NCBI GenBank assembly: GCA_021798095.1
Contig: JAJZYL010000050.1
Location: forward strand, 1 to 8,446
Reading direction: 5' to 3'
Source: an archaeon
GTDB taxonomy: Archaea > Thermoproteota > Nitrososphaeria > Conexivisphaerales > UBA164
Length of the DNA stretch: 8,446 bases
The notes below the pieces were generated by a model. That model saw only the letters and a list, made by a program, of their open reading frames with translations, was not told the origin of the DNA and searched no databases. The position numbers were made by a program, and so were the translations under genes. Positions 1 to 5,822 of the stretch are shown one piece after another. Positions within the stretch are counted from its first letter, which is position 1. Every line of letters starts with the position of its first letter.

Positions 1-278
1 GCCGCCACTTCGGTTTTGTCGCCAGCCCTTTTTATCGCCAAGTGGCATGGAATTATCACCTCGAACTTGTCATTTGCTGTAAGCAACATGTGAGCGTTTT
101 TTGCATTGCATATGTCGTATATCCTCAGGTCAGGGTAATTATAGCCCTTGCTTTTCATTATTCCGGATGAATCGATTTCCCCGACTACAGCGAACCCGTT
201 TCGCTCGGCGACGCCCCTCACACTTCTGCAAACTTCCTCGAAGCCAGTATCGGCCGTCCTCCTGTACTCCAGTTGCAT
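1..278 (-). CDS. DUF302 domain protein, N-terminal part (runs off the left edge)
   Basis: The minus strand is open from an ATG at 278 to the window edge, giving 92 complete codons and no stop. The protein begins MQLEYRRTAD and has the DUF302 (TT1751-like) pattern: an amphipathic first helix (GFEEVCRSVRGVAERNGFA, residues 12-30), a strand VVGEID (31-36), the RIYDICNAKNAHMLL segment (52-66), and a strand ending in IIPCHLAI (75-82), which matches the family's 'llPC.v.v' signature. The family has a small alpha/beta fold of about 120-140 residues, so roughly a third is missing here. The biochemical role is not established; members are found as single domains or fused to redox or sulfur proteins. 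A TATA box 27 bases upstream fits a leaderless start at this ATG. It lies downstream of, and parallel to, the FAD reductase but has its own promoter. Confidence 0.8.
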   Translation of the reverse strand, partial: MQLEYRRTADTGFEEVCRSVRGVAERNGFAVVGEIDSSGIMKSKGYNYPDLRIYDICNAKNAHMLLTANDKFEVIIPCHLAIKRAGDKTEVA

Positions 279-301
279 GTTACTGCTTTGTGCCGGTTGC
301 T

Positions 302-308
302 CTTATAC
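302..308 (-). promoter_or_regulatory. TATA box of the DUF302 gene
   Basis: The minus strand reads GTATAAG, centred 27 bases before the ATG at 278, the spacing expected when transcription starts at or next to the start codon. It supports the chosen start and an independent transcript. Confidence 0.55.
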
Positions 309-337
309 GCAGCGGCAAAATCCAGCGATGTGGAGGG

Positions 338-550
338 TTATGCCCTTAAACGGTCCATGGGCATCGGGAGCGCCATACGCCACAGGTCATCTAAACCCTG
401 CGTTATCGCTGTTATGGAAATGGATATGGCCGCATACCGGCAAAGGCCCATAAAAGAGGAGCCGGCTAACGCCGATCGCCAGGATAGGGGCTGGACGTGC
501 AGGATCATCAGCTCGGGCCATGGGTCCTGATCGTGCCCTAATAACGGCAC
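338..550 (-). CDS. Possible small membrane protein, 70 aa, coupled to the FAD reductase
   Basis: This is an open frame from a GTG at 550 to a TAA at 338, starting six bases after the FAD reductase stop. The last bases of that gene (AAAAGGTAA) put an AGGT Shine-Dalgarno-like motif eight bases before the GTG, so it could be translated by coupling. The product has one moderately hydrophobic stretch (about residues 26-53, including AAISISITAIT) between charged ends. I recognise no family. The frame is short, the hydrophobic stretch contains an Arg and a Cys, and nothing excludes a chance ORF in the 278-base gap before DUF302. Treat it as a candidate only. Confidence 0.25.
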   Translation of the reverse strand: MPLLGHDQDPWPELMILHVQPLSWRSALAGSSFMGLCRYAAISISITAITQGLDDLWRMALPMPMDRLRA

Positions 551-556
551 AGCATC

Positions 557-1852
557 TTACCTTTTATCCATAAGCTCGTTCAGATTGTGGGACTCGTTCG
601 CAATGAGGCCATCCTTTCCGGATATGTCAGCTCTTGAGGATATCAGCCCGTTAAGCGCATTAAGCTCGTTATTATCCCTGTTTATCGCCAGATATCCGCT
701 CACGGCCCCTCCTCTGATATATATCACCGCAAACGATGCGCTGTCGGGGTCGCCTCTCATAATGTACCTGTCGTAGCGCGATGTATTACCTGCAGATTCG
801 ATATGAAGGTCGAGTATATCCGACCATATCGTTGACAGGAAGCCGTAAGGCTGGTTCATGCCGTACATATTTCGGGCCGCCAGCCTCCCAGTGTACTGCG
901 CCTTGTTCCAGTGCTCTATGTGCTCCCTTTCACCCGAGGCCGGATTGTCGATGTCGGCTATATCGCCGGCGGCATAGATATCATCGTATTCGGTCCTGAG
1001 ATGCCGGTCAACCGGGATCCCCCTTTCAAATGCAATTCCGCTGTTGGAAGCAACTTCAACGTTCGGCAACACGCCGGCGGCTATAAGCACGAAGTCAGCC
1101 GCTATCTCCCTGCCCGAAGATGTAACCGCCCCCTCCACGCGGTTGCGCCCTGAAAAATATCTCACGCCGTCGTTTAATATGAACGACATGCCCCTTTTTT
1201 CAAGTTGCCTCTGTATGATGCCGGATACGGCCCTGTCGACGAGCGTCGCCCATATGTATGCATTCCTTTCGATTATGATGGGCTTCAGCCCCAGCCGTAT
1301 CAGGCTTGATGCCGCTTCAACGCCGATAAAGCCTGCCCCCACCACCAGCGGGCTTTTGCTCGATGCAGCATCTCGCCTTATCGCGTCCGCATCCCTTATG
1401 CTCCTCAGGTAATGTATTCCGGCCATATCCTCCCCCTTGACTCCAAGCATCCTGGGCCTTACCCCGGTCGCTATGAGCGCCTTTTCAAAGTGTATCCTAT
1501 CGAATATGGCAGATGAAGGGCTTTCCCAGTCCCATCTGGCTATATCGGGGGCCCACGTGCCTTCATGTATCAGGAAGGCCAGTTTCCGTTTCGGGTCCAC
1601 GCTTATGATCTCCCTGCCCAGCATGAGTTCAAGGTTGGGCACTTTGTATTCCCTTTCATTGAAGAACGCCTCCTCCCGGCTCACCATCCCGCTGAGGTAA
1701 TCCTTAGACAGGGGCGGCCTATCATAGGGCGGTTCACTGTCGGAGGAAACCATTATGATATGAGCATTAGGGTCGAGCGTCAGCAGTTCCTTTAGGCAGT
1801 AATAACCGGCTATACCGCTTCCTATGATCAGGTACTTGCATTCCTGATGCAA
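557..1852 (-). CDS. FAD-dependent NAD(P)H oxidoreductase, BphA4-type ferredoxin/rubredoxin reductase family
   Basis: This 431-aa flavoprotein would pass electrons from NAD(P)H through FAD to a small carrier such as a ferredoxin or rubredoxin; the partner is not visible here. The FAD Rossmann motif is GSGIAG (11-16). It is followed by PPYDRPPLSKDYL (41-53), a signature of the BphA4/rubredoxin reductase group, then ATGVRPR (128-134), the NAD-binding VVGAGFIGVEAA (170-181), and the second FAD motif IYAAGDIAD (292-300). HIEHWNKAQYTG (311-322) and TIWSDILDLHIESAG (341-355) match the dimer/C-terminal reductase domain. There is no CxxC redox disulfide, as expected for this branch. The start is TTG: a stop codon lies immediately upstream, and the next in-frame ATG (residue 34) would delete the FAD motif. 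A TATA box 28 bases upstream implies a leaderless transcript. The exact acceptor is unknown. Confidence 0.9.
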   Translation of the reverse strand: MHQECKYLIIGSGIAGYYCLKELLTLDPNAHIIMVSSDSEPPYDRPPLSKDYLSGMVSREEAFFNEREYKVPNLELMLGREIISVDPKRKLAFLIHEGTWAPDIARWDWESPSSAIFDRIHFEKALIATGVRPRMLGVKGEDMAGIHYLRSIRDADAIRRDAASSKSPLVVGAGFIGVEAASSLIRLGLKPIIIERNAYIWATLVDRAVSGIIQRQLEKRGMSFILNDGVRYFSGRNRVEGAVTSSGREIAADFVLIAAGVLPNVEVASNSGIAFERGIPVDRHLRTEYDDIYAAGDIADIDNPASGEREHIEHWNKAQYTGRLAARNMYGMNQPYGFLSTIWSDILDLHIESAGNTSRYDRYIMRGDPDSASFAVIYIRGGAVSGYLAINRDNNELNALNGLISSRADISGKDGLIANESHNLNELMDKR

Positions 1853-1875
1853 TTATAGCCTATTGCAAGTTAAAC

Positions 1876-1885
1876 GGATATAGCC
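1876..1885 (-). promoter_or_regulatory. TATA box of the FAD reductase gene
   Basis: The minus strand reads GGCTATATCC preceded by an A-rich stretch (CAGAAAA) that could be the BRE. Its centre is 28 bases before the TTG at 1852. It supports the unusual TTG start and transcription separate from the upstream LLM gene. Confidence 0.55.
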
Positions 1886-1915
1886 TTTTCTGCGGTTTTT
1901 ACTTTGCCGCGCAGG

Positions 1916-1960
1916 TTGGCCCGTCCTTCCAACATATGGGTGGCTGAGCGGGCCAAAAAA
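1916..1960 (-). terminator. T-run and inverted repeat after the LLM oxidoreductase gene
   Basis: On the minus strand a run of six T (1960 to 1955) lies about 16 bases after the LLM stop, the usual archaeal intrinsic termination signal. It overlaps an 8-bp perfect inverted repeat, TTGGCCCG/CGGGCCAA (1916-1923 and 1949-1956), with a 25-base loop. The T-run comes before, not after, most of the hairpin, so the hairpin may be irrelevant to termination. Confidence 0.35.
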
Positions 1961-1975
1961 TCAAGTACAAGCAGG

Positions 1976-2941
1976 TTATACATTGACAGCGTCTATAACA
2001 TGCTCTATCCCACTGGGATAGTCACCCTGGCCCGTCATGTAGGGGTAGAGCACCACCTCATCAGCCCCGGCGTCAAAGAATTCCTTGATCTTATTTTCGA
2101 TATCCCAGCTGGTACCATATATCATAAAATCATCGACCATTTTTTTGGGCACATATTGCATGGCCGCGTCAATGCCGGCGGCTGTGGCTGACTTTACCGC
2201 TTCCACGGTTTCCCCGTATCCTAGCCTTTTGAAGTTATCGCCGAAAGCGGGATAGGTGCAGTATTCCGATATGGCCCTTCTGGCCCTTTGAAAGGATCCA
2301 TCGCCCTCTGCGACCGTTAAGAAGTAACCAATGACCTTAGCGCTGGTTCCAGCCTTATCGGCGATCCTCCTTGCCTCCCTTATGTGTTCAGCCGTTGGAA
2401 GCATCACCAGCACGCCATCAGTAAGCCCTGCGGCAAGCTCTATCGCCCTGGGCCCCATGCCGGCAGCGTATACCGGTATCTTGGATTTGGGCCTCAAATA
2501 CAGCTCAAACCCATTTACGTTGAAAAGGTTCCCATTGAAGGTGCACCTGCCGGATCCAAGGAGCTCGTTAACTATGATGAGCGTTTCCCTCAGCCTTGTA
2601 ATTGGCCTATCGGACCTGATAGTTTCAGCATACCCCATCGGCGCGACACCGGCCCCTATGCCTAGGGAAAAGCGGCCGTCGGACAGCAGGGATGCGGTTG
2701 CCGCGGCCATCGCTATAGTTGTGGGAAGCCTCAGGTGGGAATTGGTTACGCCGGTCGCCACGCCTATCGTTTTGGTACTGAGCGCAGCCGCGCAGCTCAT
2801 TACAAACGCATCGACGTCCTGAACCTCTACGAACCATGCCCTGTTAAATCCAGCCAGTTCCGCCTTCTTCGCCATCGCGATCAGTTCCGCCGGATTGCCA
2901 TAGCAGCTCATTGCTATGCCAACCCTTTCGCCCAGCCTCAT
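1976..2941 (-). CDS. LLM-class F420-dependent oxidoreductase (MER-like)
   Basis: This 321-aa single TIM-barrel protein belongs to the bacterial-luciferase-like superfamily and would use reduced coenzyme F420, or less likely FMN, for hydride transfer. It begins MRLGERVGIAMS. Family signatures are the GVTNSHLRLPTTIAMAAAT stretch (64-82), LLSDGRFSLGIGAG (85-98) and KIPVYAAGMGPRAIELAAGLTDG (154-176), the phosphate/cofactor region. The length equals that of methylene-tetrahydromethanopterin reductase, but many non-methanogen relatives share it and the substrate is unknown. The frame is open for another 110 codons upstream to 3271. I reject that extension because it matches nothing in the family and contains the TATA box 25 bases before the ATG at 2941. 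It is divergent from the hemerythrin operon. Confidence 0.88.
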   Translation of the reverse strand: MRLGERVGIAMSCYGNPAELIAMAKKAELAGFNRAWFVEVQDVDAFVMSCAAALSTKTIGVATGVTNSHLRLPTTIAMAAATASLLSDGRFSLGIGAGVAPMGYAETIRSDRPITRLRETLIIVNELLGSGRCTFNGNLFNVNGFELYLRPKSKIPVYAAGMGPRAIELAAGLTDGVLVMLPTAEHIREARRIADKAGTSAKVIGYFLTVAEGDGSFQRARRAISEYCTYPAFGDNFKRLGYGETVEAVKSATAAGIDAAMQYVPKKMVDDFMIYGTSWDIENKIKEFFDAGADEVVLYPYMTGQGDYPSGIEHVIDAVNV

Positions 2942-2960
2942 AAATGGAAAACCCGTTCCA

Positions 2961-2970
2961 TTTTTATAAG
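2961..2970 (-). promoter_or_regulatory. TATA box of the LLM oxidoreductase gene
   Basis: The minus strand reads CTTATAAAAA, centred about 25 bases before the ATG at 2941. This decides the start: the long upstream extension of the frame would have to be translated through this promoter. Confidence 0.65.
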
Positions 2971-3078
2971 CGTTGTGGGAAATTTTCGCCTGCAACCCAA
3001 CTTCAATGAGGTCCACAACCTTCGCCATCGCCTGATTTATGGCCTTTGCTGTTGAGCCATCACCACGTCCGTGGATAC

Positions 3079-3100
3079 GCCGTGGCAAGGCCGTGGCAAG
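3079..3100. repeat. 11-bp tandem duplication
   Basis: The unit GCCGTGGCAAG occurs twice back to back in the intergenic region. It is probably a replication-slippage product, and no role is evident. Confidence 0.6.
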
Positions 3101-3248
3101 GTGCCAGTGAAAAGGGGGCGCAATATCGGCTCTCCTTCCTGAACTCAAATGGACGAGCAGCAGGGGGTGTACGGAAGTAATTCTTTGCTGCATGATCGGT
3201 AGCATTACGCGATGGAGGAATATTGTCAAAATGGTTATTAGCTCCAGC

Positions 3249-3258
3249 CATAAAAAAT
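3249..3258 (+). promoter_or_regulatory. Probable TATA box of the hemerythrin-DUF488 operon
   Basis: CATAAAAAAT is centred near 3253. That is only 19 bases before the ATG at 3272 but 28 bases before an in-frame GTG at 3281, so it either favours the GTG as a leaderless start or is not the true box. A weaker alternative (TTATTA, about 3235-3240) would give a roughly 10-base leader to the ATG. Confidence 0.4.
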
Positions 3259-3271
3259 CACAGTGGGCCAT

Positions 3272-3850
3272 ATGAGCGCCGTGGACGAATTAAAGGCTGA
3301 GCACGCCCTGATCAGGACCATGATGGGCGTCTTTTCCAGGATGTGCGACCTCATGGAATCGGGTGAGGCCGTCGATACGGAACACCTTGATCAGATGCTG
3401 GATTTCATTGTAGTGTTCGTAGATAAATGCCATCACAGGAAGGAAGAGGAAGTGTTCTTTCCCAGGGTAGTCGCCCTGGGGCTTCGCGAGCCGGCGGTGA
3501 TAGATGCGTTTGTCTACCAGCACGATCTATTTAAGGAATATATAAGTGAGCTGAGGGCTGACGTCAGGGAAAAGGGGAAGGGAGGAGATTGGCCCCGGCA
3601 TCGGTTCATTGAAGTGGCCAGGGATTACATATCCCAGCTGACCGAACACAGCGAGGCAGAGGAGAACGAGCTGTTCGCCATCGCTGGGCCCAGCATCAGC
3701 GCGGATGAAAATGATAATCTGGCCGATGAGTTTGAAAGGCTTGAAAGGGAGGAAGTGGGGGCGGGCGAGCACGAAATGTACCGCGAGCTTGCGAGCCGCC
3801 TGACGGGGATGTTCCCGCCGAGGGGCGCGCGTGACGTGAAGGAAACTTGA
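3272..3850 (+). CDS. Hemerythrin HHE cation-binding domain protein
   Basis: This 192-aa helical protein is expected to hold a di-iron centre. Ligand candidates follow the hemerythrin order: H11 (KAEHALI), the H54-H55/E58-E60 cluster in KCHHRKEEEVFFP, H84 (YQHDLFKEY), and H126 with E130/E131 (TEHSEAEENELF). The four-helix bundle occupies about residues 4-140. The remaining ~50 residues are acidic then Pro/Arg-rich, with no recognised domain. Archaeal HHE proteins are linked to binding O2 or NO, or to repair of iron centres under nitrosative stress; which applies here is unknown. The start is uncertain: a GTG at 3263, an ATG at 3272 and a GTG at 3281 are all in frame. I chose the ATG, but the TATA spacing would suit 3281. 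The stop overlaps the DUF488 start. Confidence 0.85.
   Translation: MSAVDELKAEHALIRTMMGVFSRMCDLMESGEAVDTEHLDQMLDFIVVFVDKCHHRKEEEVFFPRVVALGLREPAVIDAFVYQHDLFKEYISELRADVREKGKGGDWPRHRFIEVARDYISQLTEHSEAEENELFAIAGPSISADENDNLADEFERLEREEVGAGEHEMYRELASRLTGMFPPRGARDVKET
3836..3850 (+). promoter_or_regulatory. Shine-Dalgarno-like site and TTGA stop/start overlap
   Basis: GTGAAGG (3836-3842) lies four bases before a TTG whose last two bases are shared with the hemerythrin TGA stop. An internal ribosome site plus a four-base overlap is the usual sign of coupled translation and decides the non-ATG start of the second gene. Confidence 0.55.
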
Positions 3851-4407
3851 AGAGCAAGAAGGCTGGGCCAGCTCCGCGGGCTATATATGCCATAGGCTAC
3901 TCGACCATGCCAATTGAAAGGTTCATGGCCATACTCCGGGCCCACACGATAACGCGGCTTGTGGATGTGCGCACGGTTCCAAGGTCGAGGTACAACCCAT
4001 CCTTCGATGGGACCGCTTTGGCCAACTCCCTGAAGGAGGCGGGCATAACATACGTGCATCTGAAGGAGCTTGGGGGATTAAGGCGCCCCCTGAAGGGCTC
4101 GGTGAACGTGGGCTGGAGGAACGCCAGCTTCAGGGGCTTCGCAGACCACATGGGGACCGAGGAGTTCGAGAGGGGGCTAGAAGTGCTCATCAAGGTAGGG
4201 GAAACGGGCAGGGCCGTTATGATGTGCGCAGAGGGAAATCCATTCAGGTGCCACCGCTCGCTCATAGCCGATGCCCTGACGGCAAGGGGGATATCCGTGA
4301 TGCACATCTCGAGCGGGCTGCCGGGAAAACTGCACAGGCTCACCCCATTTGCCGAAGTCAACGGGTACAGGATAACATATCCCACCGAGGGCCCCAGGAT
4401 GCAGTGA
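3847..4407 (+). CDS. DUF488 family protein
   Basis: This 186-aa protein covers the whole DUF488 domain. The start region is IYAIGYSTMPIERFMAIL (13-30), followed by the strand and loop LVDVRTVPRSRYNPSF (38-53), ITYVHLKELGGLRRP (67-81), the GFADHMGTEEFERGL segment (97-111), and the diagnostic C127-A-E129 with N131-P, then C135-H136-R137 (MCAEGNPFRCHRSLIADAL). The cysteines and the His suggest a catalytic or metal/nucleotide site, but the family's activity is not established. It starts with TTG overlapping the hemerythrin stop, so the two are made together. Its partner suggests a role in redox or metal stress, which is inference. A hairpin 21 bases downstream probably ends the operon. Confidence 0.88.
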   Translation: MKSKKAGPAPRAIYAIGYSTMPIERFMAILRAHTITRLVDVRTVPRSRYNPSFDGTALANSLKEAGITYVHLKELGGLRRPLKGSVNVGWRNASFRGFADHMGTEEFERGLEVLIKVGETGRAVMMCAEGNPFRCHRSLIADALTARGISVMHISSGLPGKLHRLTPFAEVNGYRITYPTEGPRMQ

Positions 4408-4427
4408 GGGAAGGGAATGGCCATCAT

Positions 4428-4449
4428 GCGGCCCTTATCAACGGGCCGC
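4428..4449 (+). terminator. Hairpin after the hemerythrin-DUF488 operon
   Basis: A perfect 7-bp stem GCGGCCC/GGGCCGC has an 8-base loop and lies 21 bases after the DUF488 stop. No T-run follows, so termination is likely but unproven. A 10-bp palindrome, GCCCTAGGGC (4448-4457), overlaps its right arm. Confidence 0.35.
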
Positions 4450-4450
4450 C

Positions 4451-4600
4451 CTAGGGCCTCCGGAAGTCCATTATCCGTATCCCTCCATCAGTTCCCCTGG
4501 CCTGCCAGTATCCGCTCAACCAGGAGCCCATCCTATGGAATAACCCTCACGGCACGTGATGATACTTCCGCCCATGATGATGACCCCTGAAGGCCCTCAT
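4451..4600 (-). pseudogene. Possible decayed small gene: His/Trp-rich frame interrupted by TGA
   Basis: An ATG at 4600 opens 17 codons rich in His and Arg (MRAFRGHHHGRKYHHVP). Then comes an in-frame TGA (4549-4547), then 31 more sense codons in the same frame, including RMGSWLSGYWQARGTDGG, ending in TAG at 4453-4451. Two Trp and several Gly-aromatic pairs near the stop, and a TGA that is one change from TGG (Trp), make a point-mutated small gene conceivable. The frame is also open for about 14 codons before the ATG. I recognise no family, see no convincing promoter, and a chance frame is quite possible. Apart from this and the hairpin at its end, I see nothing in the 303-base gap 4408-4710. 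Confidence 0.2.
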
Positions 4601-4710
4601 GGCCCACGGATTCAGGGCACCTGACCGTCGCGTTGCAATCCAGCTTCATTGATGTGCAGCAGGGCTTCAGATGGTTTAGTTCAGTTCGTCTATGTATGAC
4701 CGTGTATTTA

Positions 4711-5091
4711 TTATGAGACCCATTTCGTCCTTACTCCGTCAATGGCCTTAAAATGTGGATCGTCGGTTACGCAGGCAGTCGAAAGGGCCCTGGCCGTAGC
4801 GCCTATTAAGGCATCTGCCATTGGAACCTTCCTGTCGTGATTCAGTTCGGCGGCCTCCTTGGCTATCCGTGTATCAACGGGCTTGACCCTGAAGTCCTTG
4901 CATAGAAGGCTAACCCTCATCTCCGCCACTTCCCTTCCCTCCAGCTCCTCGGAGACGGCATAGACTTCGTAAACCGTTATGACGGACACCCACCTCTCTG
5001 GGGAATTCCGCGCCAGCTCTGTCAGGCCCCTCCTCCGGTTTGCATCCTTGGCGTGGTATAGATGGATGAAGAACCGCGTATCGAACAGCAT
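4711..5091 (-). CDS. PIN-domain ribonuclease, VapC-type toxin
   Basis: The 126-aa length is typical of VapC. The acidic residues that bind Mg2+/Mn2+ in PIN nucleases are all present: D4 (MLFDTRFF), E42 (ITVYEVYA), D93 (VPMADALIGATA) and D110/D111 (CVTDDPHF). The fold order is also normal, so the protein is probably an active RNase; VapC targets are usually tRNA or rRNA, but the target here is unknown. The antitoxin is immediately upstream. Its TGA and this ATG share one base (TGATG), and an overlapping GTG at 5094 is a less likely start. Translation is almost certainly coupled to the antitoxin, which would keep the toxin neutralised. Confidence 0.9.
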   Translation of the reverse strand: MLFDTRFFIHLYHAKDANRRRGLTELARNSPERWVSVITVYEVYAVSEELEGREVAEMRVSLLCKDFRVKPVDTRIAKEAAELNHDRKVPMADALIGATARALSTACVTDDPHFKAIDGVRTKWVS

Positions 5092-5309
5092 CACTCTTCT
5101 TCCCTGATCCTGTCAAGCAGGCCTATCGCGTCCTCTACCGCTGCGCTTCCGGTGCCCGCGAGGTCAAGCGTGGAGGGGCGCTTCTTGAAAAGCACGCCTT
5201 CCTTAGTCGCGGTGACCTCCAGCCTGGTCCCCACAGTGATTCCGTACTTCTCCCTTATGGCCTTTGGGATGGTGGTCTGGCCTTTCCTGGTAACTACTAC
5301 TTCTTCCAT
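5091..5309 (-). CDS. AbrB/MazE/SpoVT-family antitoxin, VapB-type
   Basis: This 72-aa protein has an N-terminal swapped-hairpin DNA-binding domain (residues 2-43). Its signature is VVVTRKGQTTIPKAIREKYG (4-23) followed by ITVGTRLEVTATKEGVLFKK. The charged, helical tail (about 47-72, including VEDAIGLLDRIREEE) is the part that normally wraps the PIN toxin. It should neutralise the VapC homologue encoded directly downstream and repress its own promoter. The start ATG at 5309 is 27 bases after a TATA box, so the mRNA is probably leaderless. A 7-bp inverted repeat around that box is the likely operator. Confidence 0.9.
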   Translation of the reverse strand: MEEVVVTRKGQTTIPKAIREKYGITVGTRLEVTATKEGVLFKKRPSTLDLAGTGSAAVEDAIGLLDRIREEE

Positions 5310-5324
5310 GTATTACTATTTTCA

Positions 5325-5349
5325 GGTAGTACTAATAAATATTACTACC
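5325..5349 (-). promoter_or_regulatory. Antitoxin promoter with inverted-repeat operator
   Basis: A perfect inverted repeat, GGTAGTA (5325-5331) and TACTACC (5343-5349), is separated by 11 bases. On the minus strand the spacer contains the TATA box (TTTATTA, 5339-5333), centred 27 bases before the ATG at 5309. A dimeric AbrB-like protein bound here would block TBP. TATTACT also occurs as a direct repeat at 5311-5317 and 5340-5346, so there may be a third half-site. Confidence 0.5.
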
Positions 5350-5557
5350 GTTCTCCTGGCCGGCCTCAAAGGCCGGGCCTCCTGACCCTGTTTGGGCATG
5401 GTCCAACCGGGCTTTGCCATCGGCATAGCCTGCAGCTCCTGTTGCCCGGTAATCCAATATGACATTGGCCGGCCGTGCGGGCCCCTCGCATAGTTGGTAG
5501 GAGGGCCGTACTGACGATCCAGGTAACTATTTATTTACAGTTTTGAAGCTTTAAGGG

Positions 5558-5600
5558 CAGATTGAAGTCCGTATATCTCCTCCCCGAAGGTCGGGGTTTT
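5558..5600 (+). ncRNA. Candidate short RNA ending in a terminator hairpin
   Basis: A TATA-like box (CTATTTATTTAC, about 5527-5538) would place a transcription start near 5558-5562. About 22 bases later is a 6-bp stem CCCCGA/TCGGGG with a 3-base loop (5582-5596) followed by TTTT. The predicted product would be only about 42 bases, and its middle (ATCTCCTCC) resembles the anti-Shine-Dalgarno end of 16S rRNA. A TTG at 5562 also opens a 30-codon frame. All of this is inferred from spacing alone. Confidence 0.2.
5582..5600 (+). terminator. Terminator-like hairpin with T-run
   Basis: The stem CCCCGA/TCGGGG has loop AGG and is followed immediately by four T on the plus strand. No plus-strand gene ends nearby, so it either serves a short transcript or is a leftover, for example a transposon end hairpin. 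Confidence 0.35.
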
Positions 5601-5822
5601 GCCGCCTACCTAAAACCACTAACATTCTCTATAATGGATATCCCGCGGAAGTGAGTGCGAAGAAAAGGGAACTAGCGGCCTTGGCTGAACGGTGCCAAAA
5701 AATGCCTGGGAAAAGGGGCTCAGGCCGCTGGTGTTTTATTAAGTGCCCGCGTCTGATGACGTGATAAAGGCTATCATAGCGGCCGTTTCCCGGCACATGG
5801 CTGGCACCTCTGTATCTCCATT

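Larger units (their letters stand above)
2942..3271. other. Divergent intergenic region between the LLM and hemerythrin genes
   Basis: These 330 bases hold the LLM promoter at the left end and the hemerythrin promoter at the right. The only repeat seen is a perfect 11-bp tandem duplication (3079-3100). I see no RNA gene or convincing short protein. The minus-strand frame through it is an open extension of the LLM gene and is judged non-coding. Confidence 0.6.
5350..5822. other. Gene-poor, structured region between the antitoxin promoter and the ATPase gene
   Basis: No convincing protein gene is seen in these 473 bases. Several hairpins are present: CCGGCCT/AGGCCGG with a 3-base loop (5360-5376), ACCGGGC/GCCCGGT spaced by 31 bases (5406-5412 and 5444-5450), and a terminator-like hairpin at 5582-5600. 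Short open frames occur: a 31-codon Cys-rich one from ATG 5398 (containing CSSCC) and a 37-codon basic one from GTG 5651 to the TGA at 5762-5764. Neither has a well-placed promoter or a recognisable family. The stretch may be remnant sequence or may encode a small RNA. Confidence 0.5.

Noticed and set aside
101..530. Plus-strand frames of 82-101 codons at the left end
   Set aside because: They run antisense to the DUF302 gene and its promoter region and have Arg/Pro/Ser-rich shadow composition, while the minus strand shows a real family signature.
2331..2822. 163-codon plus-strand frame
   Set aside because: It is antisense to the core of the LLM gene, whose motifs lie on the minus strand; its Ser/Ala/Pro/Leu-rich content is typical of a mirror frame.
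3897..4427. 176-codon minus-strand frame
   Set aside because: It is fully antisense to DUF488, which carries conserved CAE and CHR motifs; no promoter or family is seen for the antisense frame.
5582..5600. Reading the CCCCGA/TCGGGG hairpin as the end of a second IS605-type element
   Set aside because: Similar hairpins occur at such ends, but no transposase or TnpB remnant could be read next to it and its sequence differs from the hairpin at 8300-8319.
5651..5764. 37-codon basic frame from GTG 5651
   Set aside because: No family or Shine-Dalgarno site, and the nearest TATA-like sequence (about 5627-5636) is too close to the start; kept only as a remark in the gene-poor region.
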